Source of the DNA: Bacteroidota bacterium
GTDB lineage: Bacteria; Bacteroidota; Bacteroidia; Bacteroidales; B39-G9
Assembly: GCA_015222055.1 (NCBI GenBank)
Contig: JADFUR010000116.1
Coordinates: forward strand, 1-64,000
Direction: 5' to 3'
DNA: 64,000 bases
The notes under the pieces were generated by a model, which saw only the letters and a list, made by a program, of their open reading frames with translations, made no database searches and was not told the origin of the DNA. Shown piece after piece: positions 46,418-55,757 of the stretch. The position numbers and the translations under genes were made by a program. Numbering within the stretch: the first letter of the stretch is position 1; each line of letters starts with the position of its first letter.

Positions 46418-48553
46418 TTACATATCAACCTGATATGCTCCTAAATCAGCTACTGAATGACAATTAATATTATATAAGTTGCAATCTTTTGTCCAAGTGT
46501 TTTTTTCCCATTTTGAGTTTGAAGAATCGATTATTATTTGCTTCACATCAAATTGTGTTATAATATCGTAAATGGAAAAATTAACATTGTTCGATAAAAT
46601 TAAATAATCAAGGTAAATCCTTTTTTTTATTTTAGGTGATTTATAAATATTCTGGTTTAAAATTAAAAAGCGTTTACCTGTAAAATTAATAAAGTTTTTT
46701 TTGATAAAAAAAAAGCTAGAATTGAAATATTCATTATTATTTTTTAACAAATTGTTGTTTGAATTATTAATGCTGGCAACAAATTCGTTTTTTAGTCCTA
46801 ATTTTAACCAGTTGTTTTCAACTTGATATTTAAAGTCGTTTCCATAATTGCTTTCATCAATATCTGTGAAAAAAATATTCTTCTTGCCTTTTATAAAATT
46901 ATATGCACTTACGTTTTTAATATTGTATACAATAAATTTTGTTTGTTTGTTTAGATTATATGATTGGTAAATATTAATGATTAGGAAAATTATAACTGAA
47001 GACAAGGCAAGTTTAAGATATTTGGCTTTGTGAAAAATAAAAAACAAGCTCACTAAAATTATTATTAAATAAATGATTATTACCTGATAATTATCAAAAT
47101 AAATATTTTTTGTGGTTGAATAAGGTAAACTCTCAATAAAACTCACAGCTGAATTTAACCATTTTACTGATGTTGATAAAATTTTGGCAATTATCAATGC
47201 TATTGGATTAAAAAAAGAAAATATAAATAACAATATTGCTAAATAGATTAACACTGTTGCAAAAGGAATAACAATTATGTTTGTTAGTAGAAAATAATTT
47301 GGAAATTTGTGGAAATAAAATATTGCAATAGGGAAGGTTGATAACTGAGCGGCTATTGAAACGGAAGTTAAGGACCATATTTTGTCGACAAAAAAATTTT
47401 TAAATTCGAAAACAGAGTATATTCTTTGATAGAAGAAAACAATACCTGTAACAGCCAGATAGGATAATTGAAATCCAACATCATAAATATAAAAAGGATT
47501 AAAGATTAACAATAAAAATGCAGAAGCCGCAATAGTGTTATAAATGTTAGTGTTGCGTTTTATTGCTCTTCCAATTGCAACAAAAGAAAACATTAAAGAT
47601 GAACGCATTACAGAAGGAGACAAGCCGGTTAAAAAAGCATAGCACCACAAAAAGATTATAATTAAAAAAAATTTCAGTAAAATAAGTATAGATTTCTTGT
47701 TAAGAAAAGATAATAAGTAGTTAAGAATAACATAAATAATTCCAACGTGCAAACCAGAAACAGCCAAAATATGCATTGCTCCAGAAGAGGAATACGCTCT
47801 TTTTGTCTGCTCGTCTAACTTGTCTTTGTATCCTAATGTTAATGCAGAAAGGACAGCAAAGTTTTTGTCTTTTATATTGTTTTGTGAATAAATTGACAGC
47901 AGATATTTTCTCAAATTTGCAGCATATAAAAAAATAGCACTCCCTTCATTTTTGGACAAAATTTCCCAGTTATTTGATTGAATATATGCTTGCCTGGATA
48001 TTAAGTGAAAAGCCATATATTTACTATAATCGAACTCATTGGGATTACCCGGGTTTTTTATCGTTGATAATATTGAATTAAACATTAGTTGGTTGCCAAT
48101 GTTAATTTTTTTTGACAGACTATCTTTTTGTATATACACAATTGCTTGTCCATTTGTATTTATCCACCGATTTTCTTTTTTTATTGAATTAACTTCAACA
48201 ATTAATTTTATTGATTTTAATTTTTCTACAGGTTGTTTTGTGATTGTTGCAATTACCAAACCCTTATCGTCTTTTTTTGAAGTTAAAAATTTATTATTTT
48301 GCAGGATTACAATTTCAATGCCGGCAAAAAATAAGATTAAAGAAATAACAATACCCAAAATCCATCTCGTTTTATAATTGCTATTAAGTTTTTTAATTTT
48401 TATTAAAACCAGATATAATAAAAAGAGAGACGTTATTATATAAAAACAATATTGAAGGTTTAATGAAAATTGGATTTGGAATATTATCCCGATTATGAAT
48501 GGTGTTATTAATCGAACAATTGGTATTTGATGAAAATCCTCTTGTAGTGACAT
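46418..48553 (-). CDS. comEC: ComEC/Rec2-family DNA uptake channel
   Basis: A 711-residue inner-membrane protein. Its N-terminal part (~1-200) has two or three spans and the soluble OB-like DUF4131 domain. The central Competence domain (~225-500) has the signature 'SSGAMHILAVSGLHVGIIY' and 'GLSPSVMRSSLMFSFVAIGR'. The C-terminal ~150 residues do not show the metallo-beta-lactamase motif HxHxDH; Bacteroidota ComEC proteins commonly lack an active one. ComEC moves single-stranded DNA across the inner membrane in natural transformation. No other competence gene is adjacent. It ends 89 nt before trkA on the same strand. Confidence 0.93.
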   Translation of the reverse strand: MSLQEDFHQIPIVRLITPFIIGIIFQIQFSLNLQYCFYIITSLFLLYLVLIKIKKLNSNYKTRWILGIVISLILFFAGIEIVILQNNKFLTSKKDDKGLVIATITKQPVEKLKSIKLIVEVNSIKKENRWINTNGQAIVYIQKDSLSKKINIGNQLMFNSILSTIKNPGNPNEFDYSKYMAFHLISRQAYIQSNNWEILSKNEGSAIFLYAANLRKYLLSIYSQNNIKDKNFAVLSALTLGYKDKLDEQTKRAYSSSGAMHILAVSGLHVGIIYVILNYLLSFLNKKSILILLKFFLIIIFLWCYAFLTGLSPSVMRSSLMFSFVAIGRAIKRNTNIYNTIAASAFLLLIFNPFYIYDVGFQLSYLAVTGIVFFYQRIYSVFEFKNFFVDKIWSLTSVSIAAQLSTFPIAIFYFHKFPNYFLLTNIIVIPFATVLIYLAILLFIFSFFNPIALIIAKILSTSVKWLNSAVSFIESLPYSTTKNIYFDNYQVIIIYLIIILVSLFFIFHKAKYLKLALSSVIIFLIINIYQSYNLNKQTKFIVYNIKNVSAYNFIKGKKNIFFTDIDESNYGNDFKYQVENNWLKLGLKNEFVASINNSNNNLLKNNNEYFNSSFFFIKKNFINFTGKRFLILNQNIYKSPKIKKRIYLDYLILSNNVNFSIYDIITQFDVKQIIIDSSNSKWEKNTWTKDCNLYNINCHSVADLGAYQVDM

Positions 48554-48671
48554 CCTATTCTTTAAAATATATATAAATATATTAAATAAACTTGTTTAAA
48601 ACTAACTTGTTGAAAAATAAAGCGAATATAAATCACTACATTATGGTATTGCTGAGAAGCACAAATAGATT

Positions 48672-48679
48672 TATTTTTG
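48672..48679 (+). promoter_or_regulatory. Candidate -7 element TATTTTTG
   Basis: A TAnnTTTG match lies 30 nt upstream of the ICMT-family ATG, with an ATTG 20 nt further upstream as a weak -33 box. The sequence AAGG directly precedes the start codon at 48710. Confidence 0.35.
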
Positions 48680-48709
48680 CGTGTAATTAATATAATTTAA
48701 AATATAAGG

Positions 48710-49252
48710 ATGAGGAACTATATAGTAATAATCGTTTTTTCAATAATATTTGTGATCGTTTTATCTTTTATAACGCAGAAAAAGCATCTTGGGAAAAGCC
48801 CAATAAATAGGTGCTTATTTTTTTTAGGTAAGTTTTCAATGTTTGTAAGCTGGATATTCTTTTTTATTAAAGCCTTATTCCCAAATTATTTTCAATTAGT
48901 TTCGCCAATTTTTTTTGAATGGATTGCCGTTTCATTATTATTGTTCGCAATAGTAATTGAGTTGCTTGCTTTTTTTACACTTGGGAAGTTATCAAAATTT
49001 GGTTTGCCTGAGCATAAATCGGTTTTAATAACAAAGGGTGTTTATCGCATAAGCAGAAATCCAATGTATGTAGCTTTTGACTTAATTTGCATTGCGTCGT
49101 CAATTTTTCATCCAAATATAATCAATATTGGTTTTTCAATTATTGGAATTGTTATTCATCACAAAATTATTCTTGGCGAAGAGAATTTTTTAAAAACTAA
49201 TTATTGCGATGAATGGTACAAATATGAAAAAAGAACGAGACGTTATTTGTAA
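48710..49252 (+). CDS. Isoprenylcysteine carboxyl methyltransferase-family membrane protein
   Basis: A 180-residue inner-membrane protein with four or five spans. The C-terminal half carries the ICMT/PEMT signature: 'LITKGVYRISRNPMYVAFDL' (the RNPMY SAM-binding motif), a hydrophobic pair, and 'ILGEENFLKTNYCDEWYKYEKRTRRYL' (EExxLxxxFGxxYxxYxxxxxR-like). Bacterial members methylate small lipophilic or isoprenoid substrates; the substrate here is unknown. It stands alone, convergent with the hybrid two-component gene, with only 17 nt between them. Confidence 0.85.
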   Translation: MRNYIVIIVFSIIFVIVLSFITQKKHLGKSPINRCLFFLGKFSMFVSWIFFFIKALFPNYFQLVSPIFFEWIAVSLLLFAIVIELLAFFTLGKLSKFGLPEHKSVLITKGVYRISRNPMYVAFDLICIASSIFHPNIINIGFSIIGIVIHHKIILGEENFLKTNYCDEWYKYEKRTRRYL

Positions 49253-49269
49253 ATTTTCATTTTAAAAGT

Positions 49270-52200
49270 TTAATTTTCATCAATATAAATAATTAGTTCC
49301 TCTTTAGCATTTTTCCACACATTTTCAATTTCTTTAATCATATCTGGCACTTGAGATAGATTTGAATTTGTAGCAGCGAGTTTTTCAATGTTTTTTGATG
49401 TGTTGCTAATATCGGAGAGACCTAAATAATTTAGGGTTGTTTTTAACGAATGTGCGTTGATTCGTAAACCTTTAAAATTATTGCTTTCGTAGTTTTTGCT
49501 AAGGTCTTTTATTTGAATGGGAATATTATCTAGTGAAAGCTTTAATATTTTTTTAATTTTCGCCCCATTACCATTATACACTTTGTTTAACAAATCTAAA
49601 TTTATGAGTTTAGCTTTTTTTTCAGTCATTAATGGAACTTGCTTTTTAACATTGACTTTGGTGAATTGAGTTGGTCCAATTAAGTTTTTAATTTTTTCGA
49701 ACAATTCATTAGGGTCAAAAGGTTTTGTAATATAATCGTTCATGCCTAATGATAAACATTTTTTTCTTTCAGATGTCATTGCATGGGCAGACATTCCAAG
49801 AATTGGAATTTTGCATTTATTATTATCAAGGTTTCTGATTAATTTTGTTGCTTCATAGCCATCCATAACAGGCATTTGGATATCCATAATAACAATGTTG
49901 TAGTCATTTTCTTTAATTTTATCCACACCATCTTTGCCATTTACAGCAACATCAATATTTAAATTTTTATTGTAAAATTTTAGAGTGTCAACAACGATTG
50001 TAACGTTAATAGGGTTATCTTCAACTAATAATATATTACCCGAATAATTTATATTTTTTTTAATTTTAGACTTTGATTCTTTATACTTGATTTTTGAGTT
50101 TTCTCCTTTTTTATAAAGAATAGTGAAGCTGAAGGTTGATCCCTTTCCTTCTTCACTAATAACAGAGAGATGGCCACCTTGCACTTCTACTAAACGTTTT
50201 ACAATAGATAGTCCTAATCCGGTGCCACTAAATATTCGAGTTGTGTGGTTTTCTCCTTGAGTAAAACTTTCAAAAATTAAACTGAGTTGTTTTTGGCTTA
50301 TACCAATTCCAGTATCAGAAATTTTAAACAATAGCATTATTTCATTTTCTCTTTCTTCAAGTGTAGAAACGGATATATTTATATAGCCTTTAGCAGGAGT
50401 AAATTTAATGGCATTGTCGACTAAGTTCAAAAGAATTTGATTTAAGCGAAAGGGATCACCCAGAAAATATAATGGAACATCGTCATCAATATTACTATTT
50501 AATTTAACTCCGTTTTCATAAGATTTTAAAGAAACTGTGTTTAAGAAATTATTAAACACGTCTCTAAAATTAAAATTAATATATTCTATTTTGAGTTTGC
50601 CTGCTTCAATTTTTGAAAAATCTAAAATGTCGTTAATAATCATTAAAAGATTATCACTAGAAGATTTAATATCGTTTAAATATGAAAATTGTTTTTTGCT
50701 TAGAGGGGTTTTTTGTAGCAAATTTGTGAAGCCAATAATAACATTTAAGGGTGTTCTTATTTCGTGACTTGTATTAGCAAGAAACATTTCTTTAGACTTA
50801 ACACTTTGCTTAACTTTTTCATAAGCTCTCTCCAGCTCGGCATTTTGATTGATGATTTTGGATGTGCGAATTTTAATTTTTTGTGCTAAAATTTTTCTTT
50901 CTTTTTTTGAATTTTTTTCACGTATTTTTAAAAAAGAAACAATAATTAAAAAAGAAACAATAAAAATTAGAGTTTTAAAAATTAGAGTTTTCCAAAAAGG
51001 TGGCGAAATAATAATTTTAACCGAACTTGGGGTTTCGTTCCACAGCTCATCATCATTTGACCCTTTCACTTTAAATATATAAGTTCCATGAGGGATGTTA
51101 GTGTAGTTTGCAAAATTTCGTGATCCCGCATAATTCCAATCCTCATCAAAATTTTCTAATTTATATTGATATTTATTTTCTTGATGGTTTGTGAAATCTA
51201 AAGCAGAAAATTTAAAAGAAAAAAAGTTTTGTTTGTAGTTTAAATTTATAACTTTTGTGTAGTTTGTTTTTTTATTAAGGGGTGAGTTTTGTCCAATTTT
51301 AACAGGTTTATTAAAAATCAAGAAATCTGTTATAATAACATTAGGTAGGTGCTTGTTATATTTTATGCTATCTGGATTAAAAATGTTAATTCCATTAATC
51401 CCTCCAAAAATTAAATCTCCGTTCTTGCTTTTTACCGAAGCTCCAATGCTAAAATCGTTATTTTGAAGACCATCATAAATATTAAAACTTTTAATTTTTT
51501 TGTTTTTTGAATTTAAGAGTATTAAATTATTAACTGTGCTAAGCCATAAATTCCAACTATCATCTTCAATAATTCCATATATTGCACTACTAACGACCTC
51601 TTTATTTTTTGTAAATAATGAAAAAAAATCATTTTCTCTGTCATATACATCTATTCCTCTACCTGTTCCAACTAACAATGTGCCTGTTCTAGTTTCTGAT
51701 ATTGAAAAGATTTCGTTACTGCTAATTGTTTTGTCATTATTAGTAATATTAAAATATTTAGAAAATGTTTCAGATTCGTAATTAAATAAATTTAATCCAT
51801 TGTTTGTGCCAACCCATAAGTTGCCAAAAGAATCTTGAAAAATTGTCCAAATAAAATTATTGCTAATACTTTCATCATTGAGAGAGTTGTGTTTATAATG
51901 AATAAATCTATTGTTTTTTTTGTCAAATTTGTCTAATCCGTTAACAGTGCCAATCCAAAGGTTTTTATATTTATCCTCATAAATAGATCTTATTTTATTA
52001 TTTACAATACTTGATAAAAGTTTTGAGCTGTTTTTATAATGAGTGAATAGATTTTTTTTTGTGTCATAACTGTTAAGTCCTTCTCCATCTGTTCCAATCC
52101 ACATTATTCCTTTTCTGTCTTGGTATATAACCGAAATGTCGTTGCAACTTAAACTGTTTTTGTTTTTTGGATTGCAATAATAATGTGTAAATTTTTTTTT

Positions 52201-53397
52201 CTTTCGGTCATAAGTGTCTAGTCCTCCGCCAACATCAGTTCCAATCCATATTAATCCATTTTTATCTTCATAAATAGTTCTTACCCTATTATTTCCAAGA
52301 CTATTATCATCATTTAATTTGTGTCCGAAATGTGTAAATTTTTGAGGCTTTAAGTTTATTTTATTTAAACCTCCTCCTCTTGTTGCAATCCATAAATTTT
52401 GAGCATTATCTTCATATATATCTCTCACATCATTATATCCAATAGAGTTTTTATCATTAGGATCGTTTATATATCTTATAAATGATTTTTTTTCTTTGTC
52501 GAATTTTAAAAGTCCACCAATATGAGTTCCTACCCACAAGTTTCTATTATGGTCTTCAAATATTTTGTTCACAGAATTCACCTCGTTGTTATTAGAAAAC
52601 AAATAATGATGTGAAAAAGTTTCTGTTTTTGGATTAAATAAATCTAGTCCGACAGCTGTTCCTAACCATAAATTACCAAATTTGTCAATAAACGTTGTCC
52701 TTATTTGTTTATGGCTAATGCTTTGATTATTATTAGAATCATGTATAAATATTTTAAATTTTTTGGTTTTTTTATCGAATCGATTTAATCCGTTGCTTGT
52801 TGCAATCCACAAATATCCGAGTGAATCTTCTGAAATTGACCAAATTCTATCATTACTAATTGAGTTGATGTCTCTAACATCATGTTTGTACGAAGAAAAA
52901 TTATCAGCCTCTCTATTGTATTTGTTTAGTCCTCCTCCTGCTGTTCCAATCCATAAGGTGTTATTGCTGTCTTCGAAAATTATTTGAGCACGATTATTAC
53001 TGAGGCTTGAAGAATTTTTTGGATTAGTTTTATAATGGGTAATTTTATTATTAATGGGATTTAATTTATCTAAACCACCGCCCCATGTTCCAATCCAGAT
53101 AAAACCAAGGTGGTCTTGAATAATTTTTGAAATACTATTTTTTGAAATAGAGTTAATATCCAGAGGATCGTGCAAAAAAATATCAAAAGAATAGCCATCA
53201 TACTTATTTAGTCCTCTATCTTGAGTCCCAAACCACATAAAGCCTTGCTCATCTTGCAAAATTGAATAGACGGTGCTTTGAGATAGCCCATCTTTAATTG
53301 ATAAATGTTCAAACGTTACTTGTTCATCCTGAGCATAAGAGGAATTAAAAAATAAAGGGAATAATATTAAAAAGAAATATAGTTTAGAAATTTTCAT
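49270..53397 (-). CDS. Hybrid two-component sensor: propeller, kinase, receiver and HPt
   Basis: A 1375-residue inner-membrane signalling protein with a signal peptide (ends 'FFNSSYAQ'). Its periplasmic sensor has about 14 two-component-regulator propeller repeats ('GFMWFGTQDRGLNKYDGYSF' pattern, residues ~25-690) and a Y_Y_Y domain (~700-790). One span (~800-822) follows, then a coiled coil and a histidine kinase with H878 in 'TSHEIRTPLNVIIG', 'DNAIKFT' and 'GTGLGLSIVKRL'. The receiver has D1172 in 'IVIMDIQMPVMDGYEA', and a C-terminal HPt domain has H1316 in 'NAHSLKTTLNYL'. Classic Bacteroidota HTCS proteins end in an AraC-type DNA-binding domain; this one ends in HPt, so it must pass phosphate to a separate regulator, none of which is nearby. 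Confidence 0.9.
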   Translation of the reverse strand: MKISKLYFFLILFPLFFNSSYAQDEQVTFEHLSIKDGLSQSTVYSILQDEQGFMWFGTQDRGLNKYDGYSFDIFLHDPLDINSISKNSISKIIQDHLGFIWIGTWGGGLDKLNPINNKITHYKTNPKNSSSLSNNRAQIIFEDSNNTLWIGTAGGGLNKYNREADNFSSYKHDVRDINSISNDRIWSISEDSLGYLWIATSNGLNRFDKKTKKFKIFIHDSNNNQSISHKQIRTTFIDKFGNLWLGTAVGLDLFNPKTETFSHHYLFSNNNEVNSVNKIFEDHNRNLWVGTHIGGLLKFDKEKKSFIRYINDPNDKNSIGYNDVRDIYEDNAQNLWIATRGGGLNKINLKPQKFTHFGHKLNDDNSLGNNRVRTIYEDKNGLIWIGTDVGGGLDTYDRKKKKFTHYYCNPKNKNSLSCNDISVIYQDRKGIMWIGTDGEGLNSYDTKKNLFTHYKNSSKLLSSIVNNKIRSIYEDKYKNLWIGTVNGLDKFDKKNNRFIHYKHNSLNDESISNNFIWTIFQDSFGNLWVGTNNGLNLFNYESETFSKYFNITNNDKTISSNEIFSISETRTGTLLVGTGRGIDVYDRENDFFSLFTKNKEVVSSAIYGIIEDDSWNLWLSTVNNLILLNSKNKKIKSFNIYDGLQNNDFSIGASVKSKNGDLIFGGINGINIFNPDSIKYNKHLPNVIITDFLIFNKPVKIGQNSPLNKKTNYTKVINLNYKQNFFSFKFSALDFTNHQENKYQYKLENFDEDWNYAGSRNFANYTNIPHGTYIFKVKGSNDDELWNETPSSVKIIISPPFWKTLIFKTLIFIVSFLIIVSFLKIREKNSKKERKILAQKIKIRTSKIINQNAELERAYEKVKQSVKSKEMFLANTSHEIRTPLNVIIGFTNLLQKTPLSKKQFSYLNDIKSSSDNLLMIINDILDFSKIEAGKLKIEYINFNFRDVFNNFLNTVSLKSYENGVKLNSNIDDDVPLYFLGDPFRLNQILLNLVDNAIKFTPAKGYINISVSTLEERENEIMLLFKISDTGIGISQKQLSLIFESFTQGENHTTRIFSGTGLGLSIVKRLVEVQGGHLSVISEEGKGSTFSFTILYKKGENSKIKYKESKSKIKKNINYSGNILLVEDNPINVTIVVDTLKFYNKNLNIDVAVNGKDGVDKIKENDYNIVIMDIQMPVMDGYEATKLIRNLDNNKCKIPILGMSAHAMTSERKKCLSLGMNDYITKPFDPNELFEKIKNLIGPTQFTKVNVKKQVPLMTEKKAKLINLDLLNKVYNGNGAKIKKILKLSLDNIPIQIKDLSKNYESNNFKGLRINAHSLKTTLNYLGLSDISNTSKNIEKLAATNSNLSQVPDMIKEIENVWKNAKEELIIYIDEN

Positions 53398-53486
53398 AAA
53401 ACACCTTGTTTTTTTAATTAGTTAAGATATTTGATTTTGTGGTTTTTTTAAAAAAAATTAAAGTAATATATATTTTAGAATATAGC

Positions 53487-53517
53487 AAAAAAAAACCCTT
53501 TCAGAAAAGGGTTTTTT
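53487..53517 (-). terminator. Terminator between the PspC gene and the hybrid sensor gene
   Basis: AAAACCCTTT-CAGA-AAAGGGTTTT with A and T runs on the outer sides works on either strand. It lies 21 nt after the PspC gene stop codon and upstream of the hybrid sensor gene's promoter region. Confidence 0.85.
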
Positions 53518-53537
53518 AGTTATAGACGAGAGAAAAA

Positions 53538-55091
53538 TTATTTCAGTAGAGTTAATCCTTCAGGTTTCATCACCCAATAGTGGCCAAGCATATTATCGTC
53601 AAAAGTATTTGTTGTGTTTTCAATATCAAAAATTACATCTTCCATATTCTGATTTAAATAAATAACTTTACCAACAGGTATTTTTAGACTTAGAAAAATC
53701 TTCTGATTTTTCCACTCTTGCCTAGCTTTTATTGAAAAATAATTATCAAAAAATATAGTACTGTCATTTTCTGAAAAGTTATAGGTAATTTTTTTTGCAT
53801 TATTAACACAATTTTTTTCAGAAGAACCATTGGATATACGCTTAATTTTTAATTCACATTTTTCATTATTATCTGTTGATTGAACAATGTTTAATTTTGG
53901 TCTCCCGAATAAGTAATTTTTATCATCAATAACCAATACTTTATATTTATCAAATACAATTTTTCTTTCAGTGTAATTGTTTAATGTGTCTGGTGATGTT
54001 TGAAGATAAATAGTGTTGGTTTTTAATTTGTTAAATTTTTCATATTTCACGTAATTGCTTGTTTTTGAGTAATTATGTACTTGATTTAAGCCGGTTGCTA
54101 ATAGAATTACTAAGCCGATTAACCACAAAGCCAACAAACCAAATCCAATAAACTTATTGTTTGATTTAAATTTGAAAATCATTAATAATCCGGCATAAAT
54201 TAAAAGAATTAAAGGGATTGATATTGTAAGCAATATGCCTATGAGAAATAGAGTTGTGGAAATTGTTCCTGCTGCCGACAAGAAGGTTGGGAATATAAGA
54301 GAGTTGAATGTGAAAGGCCACAAAATATGTCCCCAAAATAATGCACTTGTTATTCCTGCAATAGAAATCACGCCACTAATTGTAAAAGCTATTCCTATAA
54401 TTATTAGAATTGCTTTTAAACAAATTTTTAAAAATTCACCAAGAAAGCCAAAAAATTGAGAAAATATATTTCGTGCCTTTTTATATCCCTTTGTGTTACT
54501 TAGGTTATTCAAATTATCTTTTACATCGTCATATTCTTTTTTTATTGACTTTTCAATATTTGGGATATTAACTCGTTCTCCTTTCATTTCTAATTTTTGA
54601 GCTCTTGTTTCTGCCCTAGGAATTATTACCCATAAAATTAAATATATGAATATGCTTGTCCCATAAAAAAATACAGAAATAAAGAAAATTAGTCTTAAGA
54701 TTATAGGATCAATACCAAAATATTCACTAATACCGGAACAAACACCTCCCAGAATCATATTTTCAGGATTTCGGTAAATTCTTTTTTTTATTTTAGTTTT
54801 TTTCTTTTCTTTTTCCTTCATTTCTTCGTCATCGAAAAAATCTTCTGGGTTTCCCATTATTGAAATAACATTGTCAACATCGGCAAGAGTTATGACTTGT
54901 TTTGCTTCAGAAATTTTTTCATGAAATAATTCAGCAATACGTGCTTCAATATCTGTTACAATCTCTCGCCCACCGTCAAGTGATGAAAAATGTTCATTTA
55001 TTTCACCTAGATACTTTTTAAGTTTTTCATAAGCATCATCATCAATATTGAAAATTATTGCGTTAATATTAATTGTGAATGTCTTTTTCAT
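53538..55091 (-). CDS. PspC-domain membrane protein
   Basis: A 517-residue inner-membrane protein. Residues 1-95 are a soluble helical domain with 'DDAYEKLKKYLGEINEHFSS' and 'ISIMGNPEDFFDDEEMK'. A basic linker leads to the PspC domain (~112-172): 'RIYRNPENMILGGVCSGISEYFGIDPIILRL'. Three to four further spans (~215-340) and a beta-rich extracytoplasmic tail follow ('IYLQTSPDTLNNYTERKIVF'). PspC proteins sense envelope stress. It is encoded 10 nt after a PadR regulator gene, the usual Bacteroidota arrangement, so PadR probably controls both. Confidence 0.9.
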   Translation of the reverse strand: MKKTFTININAIIFNIDDDAYEKLKKYLGEINEHFSSLDGGREIVTDIEARIAELFHEKISEAKQVITLADVDNVISIMGNPEDFFDDEEMKEKEKKKTKIKKRIYRNPENMILGGVCSGISEYFGIDPIILRLIFFISVFFYGTSIFIYLILWVIIPRAETRAQKLEMKGERVNIPNIEKSIKKEYDDVKDNLNNLSNTKGYKKARNIFSQFFGFLGEFLKICLKAILIIIGIAFTISGVISIAGITSALFWGHILWPFTFNSLIFPTFLSAAGTISTTLFLIGILLTISIPLILLIYAGLLMIFKFKSNNKFIGFGLLALWLIGLVILLATGLNQVHNYSKTSNYVKYEKFNKLKTNTIYLQTSPDTLNNYTERKIVFDKYKVLVIDDKNYLFGRPKLNIVQSTDNNEKCELKIKRISNGSSEKNCVNNAKKITYNFSENDSTIFFDNYFSIKARQEWKNQKIFLSLKIPVGKVIYLNQNMEDVIFDIENTTNTFDDNMLGHYWVMKPEGLTLLK

Positions 55092-55101
55092 TTTTTCATT
55101 T

Positions 55102-55428
55102 TTAAAATTTATTAATTAATTCAACGGCGTCAACAAGTTCTTTCCACGAAGTGTCAAGTTCCTGTAAAAAATCATCGCCTTTCGGACTTAATTTGTAGTA
55201 TTTGCGTGGAGGCCCTTGAGTAGATTCTTCCCATCTGTAGCTTAATAATTCTGCATTTTTTAAGCGAGTTAAAAGAGGGTAAAGTGTTCCTTCAACAACT
55301 ATCATCTTTGCTTCTTTTAATTTGTTTATGATGTCGGAAGCATAACAATCTTTTTTCGATAATATTGAAAGAATACAATACTCAAGAATCCCTTTCCTCA
55401 TTTGTGCTTTTGTATTCTCAATTTTCAT
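55102..55428 (-). CDS. PadR-family transcriptional regulator
   Basis: A 108-residue cytosolic winged-helix protein of the short PadR subfamily: 'MRKGILEYCILSILSKKDCYASDIINKL', then 'VVEGTLYPLLTRLKNAELLSYRW' (recognition helix and wing), and 'GPPRKYYKLSPKGDDFLQEL' with a C-terminal dimerisation helix. It is the first gene of a two-gene operon with the PspC protein 10 nt downstream. A 27-bp palindrome in its own upstream region (55670-55696) is a good candidate for its operator, so autorepression is likely. Confidence 0.93.
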   Translation of the reverse strand: MKIENTKAQMRKGILEYCILSILSKKDCYASDIINKLKEAKMIVVEGTLYPLLTRLKNAELLSYRWEESTQGPPRKYYKLSPKGDDFLQELDTSWKELVDAVELINKF

Positions 55429-55529
55429 ACGTTTGTTTTTTAATATTAAAATAATTTTTTATTGCCATTAGTAATTAAGTCGAAATTTGGCTTCGCCGTC
55501 ATTTGTTGTCGTTTATTTCACGTCATTTA

Positions 55530-55547
55530 TTGTCATTGATAGTCATT
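55530..55547 (+). repeat. TTGTCATTGATAGTCATT repeat copy
   Basis: This matches the inverted pair at 32.4-32.5 kb at 17 or 18 of 18 positions. It is surrounded by further GTCATTT/GTCGTTT units (55503-55530), suggesting a decayed tandem or palindromic repeat. Confidence 0.55.
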
Positions 55548-55652
55548 TAGTTATTAATTTCTAATTTCAAGTTTCCAACTTTATCTGTTAATAATTTATT
55601 TTTTTTGTTTAACTTTATTGTGTATTTCAAAAAGGTTTGTTTTAGAACATTA

Positions 55653-55683
55653 CAAATATAATATATTACATACTACTATGCAA
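55653..55683 (-). promoter_or_regulatory. Candidate promoter of the padR-pspC operon
   Basis: On the minus strand, TATATTTG (55660-55653) matches the -7 consensus, and ATTG (its TTG at 55683-55681) is a -33 box 20 nt upstream. The -33 box falls exactly in the centre of the palindrome at 55670-55696. Confidence 0.6.
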
Positions 55684-55696
55684 TACATAGTAGTAT
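55670..55696. promoter_or_regulatory. Palindromic operator, probably bound by PadR
   Basis: ATACTACTATG (55670-55680) and CATAGTAGTAT (55686-55696) are perfect 11-bp arms around CAATA. Long ATGT/ACAT-type dyads of this size are the usual PadR target. It covers the -33 box of the padR promoter, so binding would block transcription. Confidence 0.65.
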
Positions 55697-55757
55697 AAAC
55701 TTTTTAAAAAAATATTAATTGTCTCTTTGTTAGTACGTTATAACTAAAAAATTTTTC

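Larger units (their letters stand above)
55429..55757. other. Divergent control region with PadR-type operator
   Basis: This 329-nt gap between the padR gene (minus) and the DUF2797 gene (plus) contains a TTGTCATTGATAGTCATT repeat at 55530-55547, a candidate minus-strand promoter (55653-55683) and a palindrome (55670-55696). The predicted padR leader would be ~215 nt. Nothing coding is visible. Confidence 0.55.
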
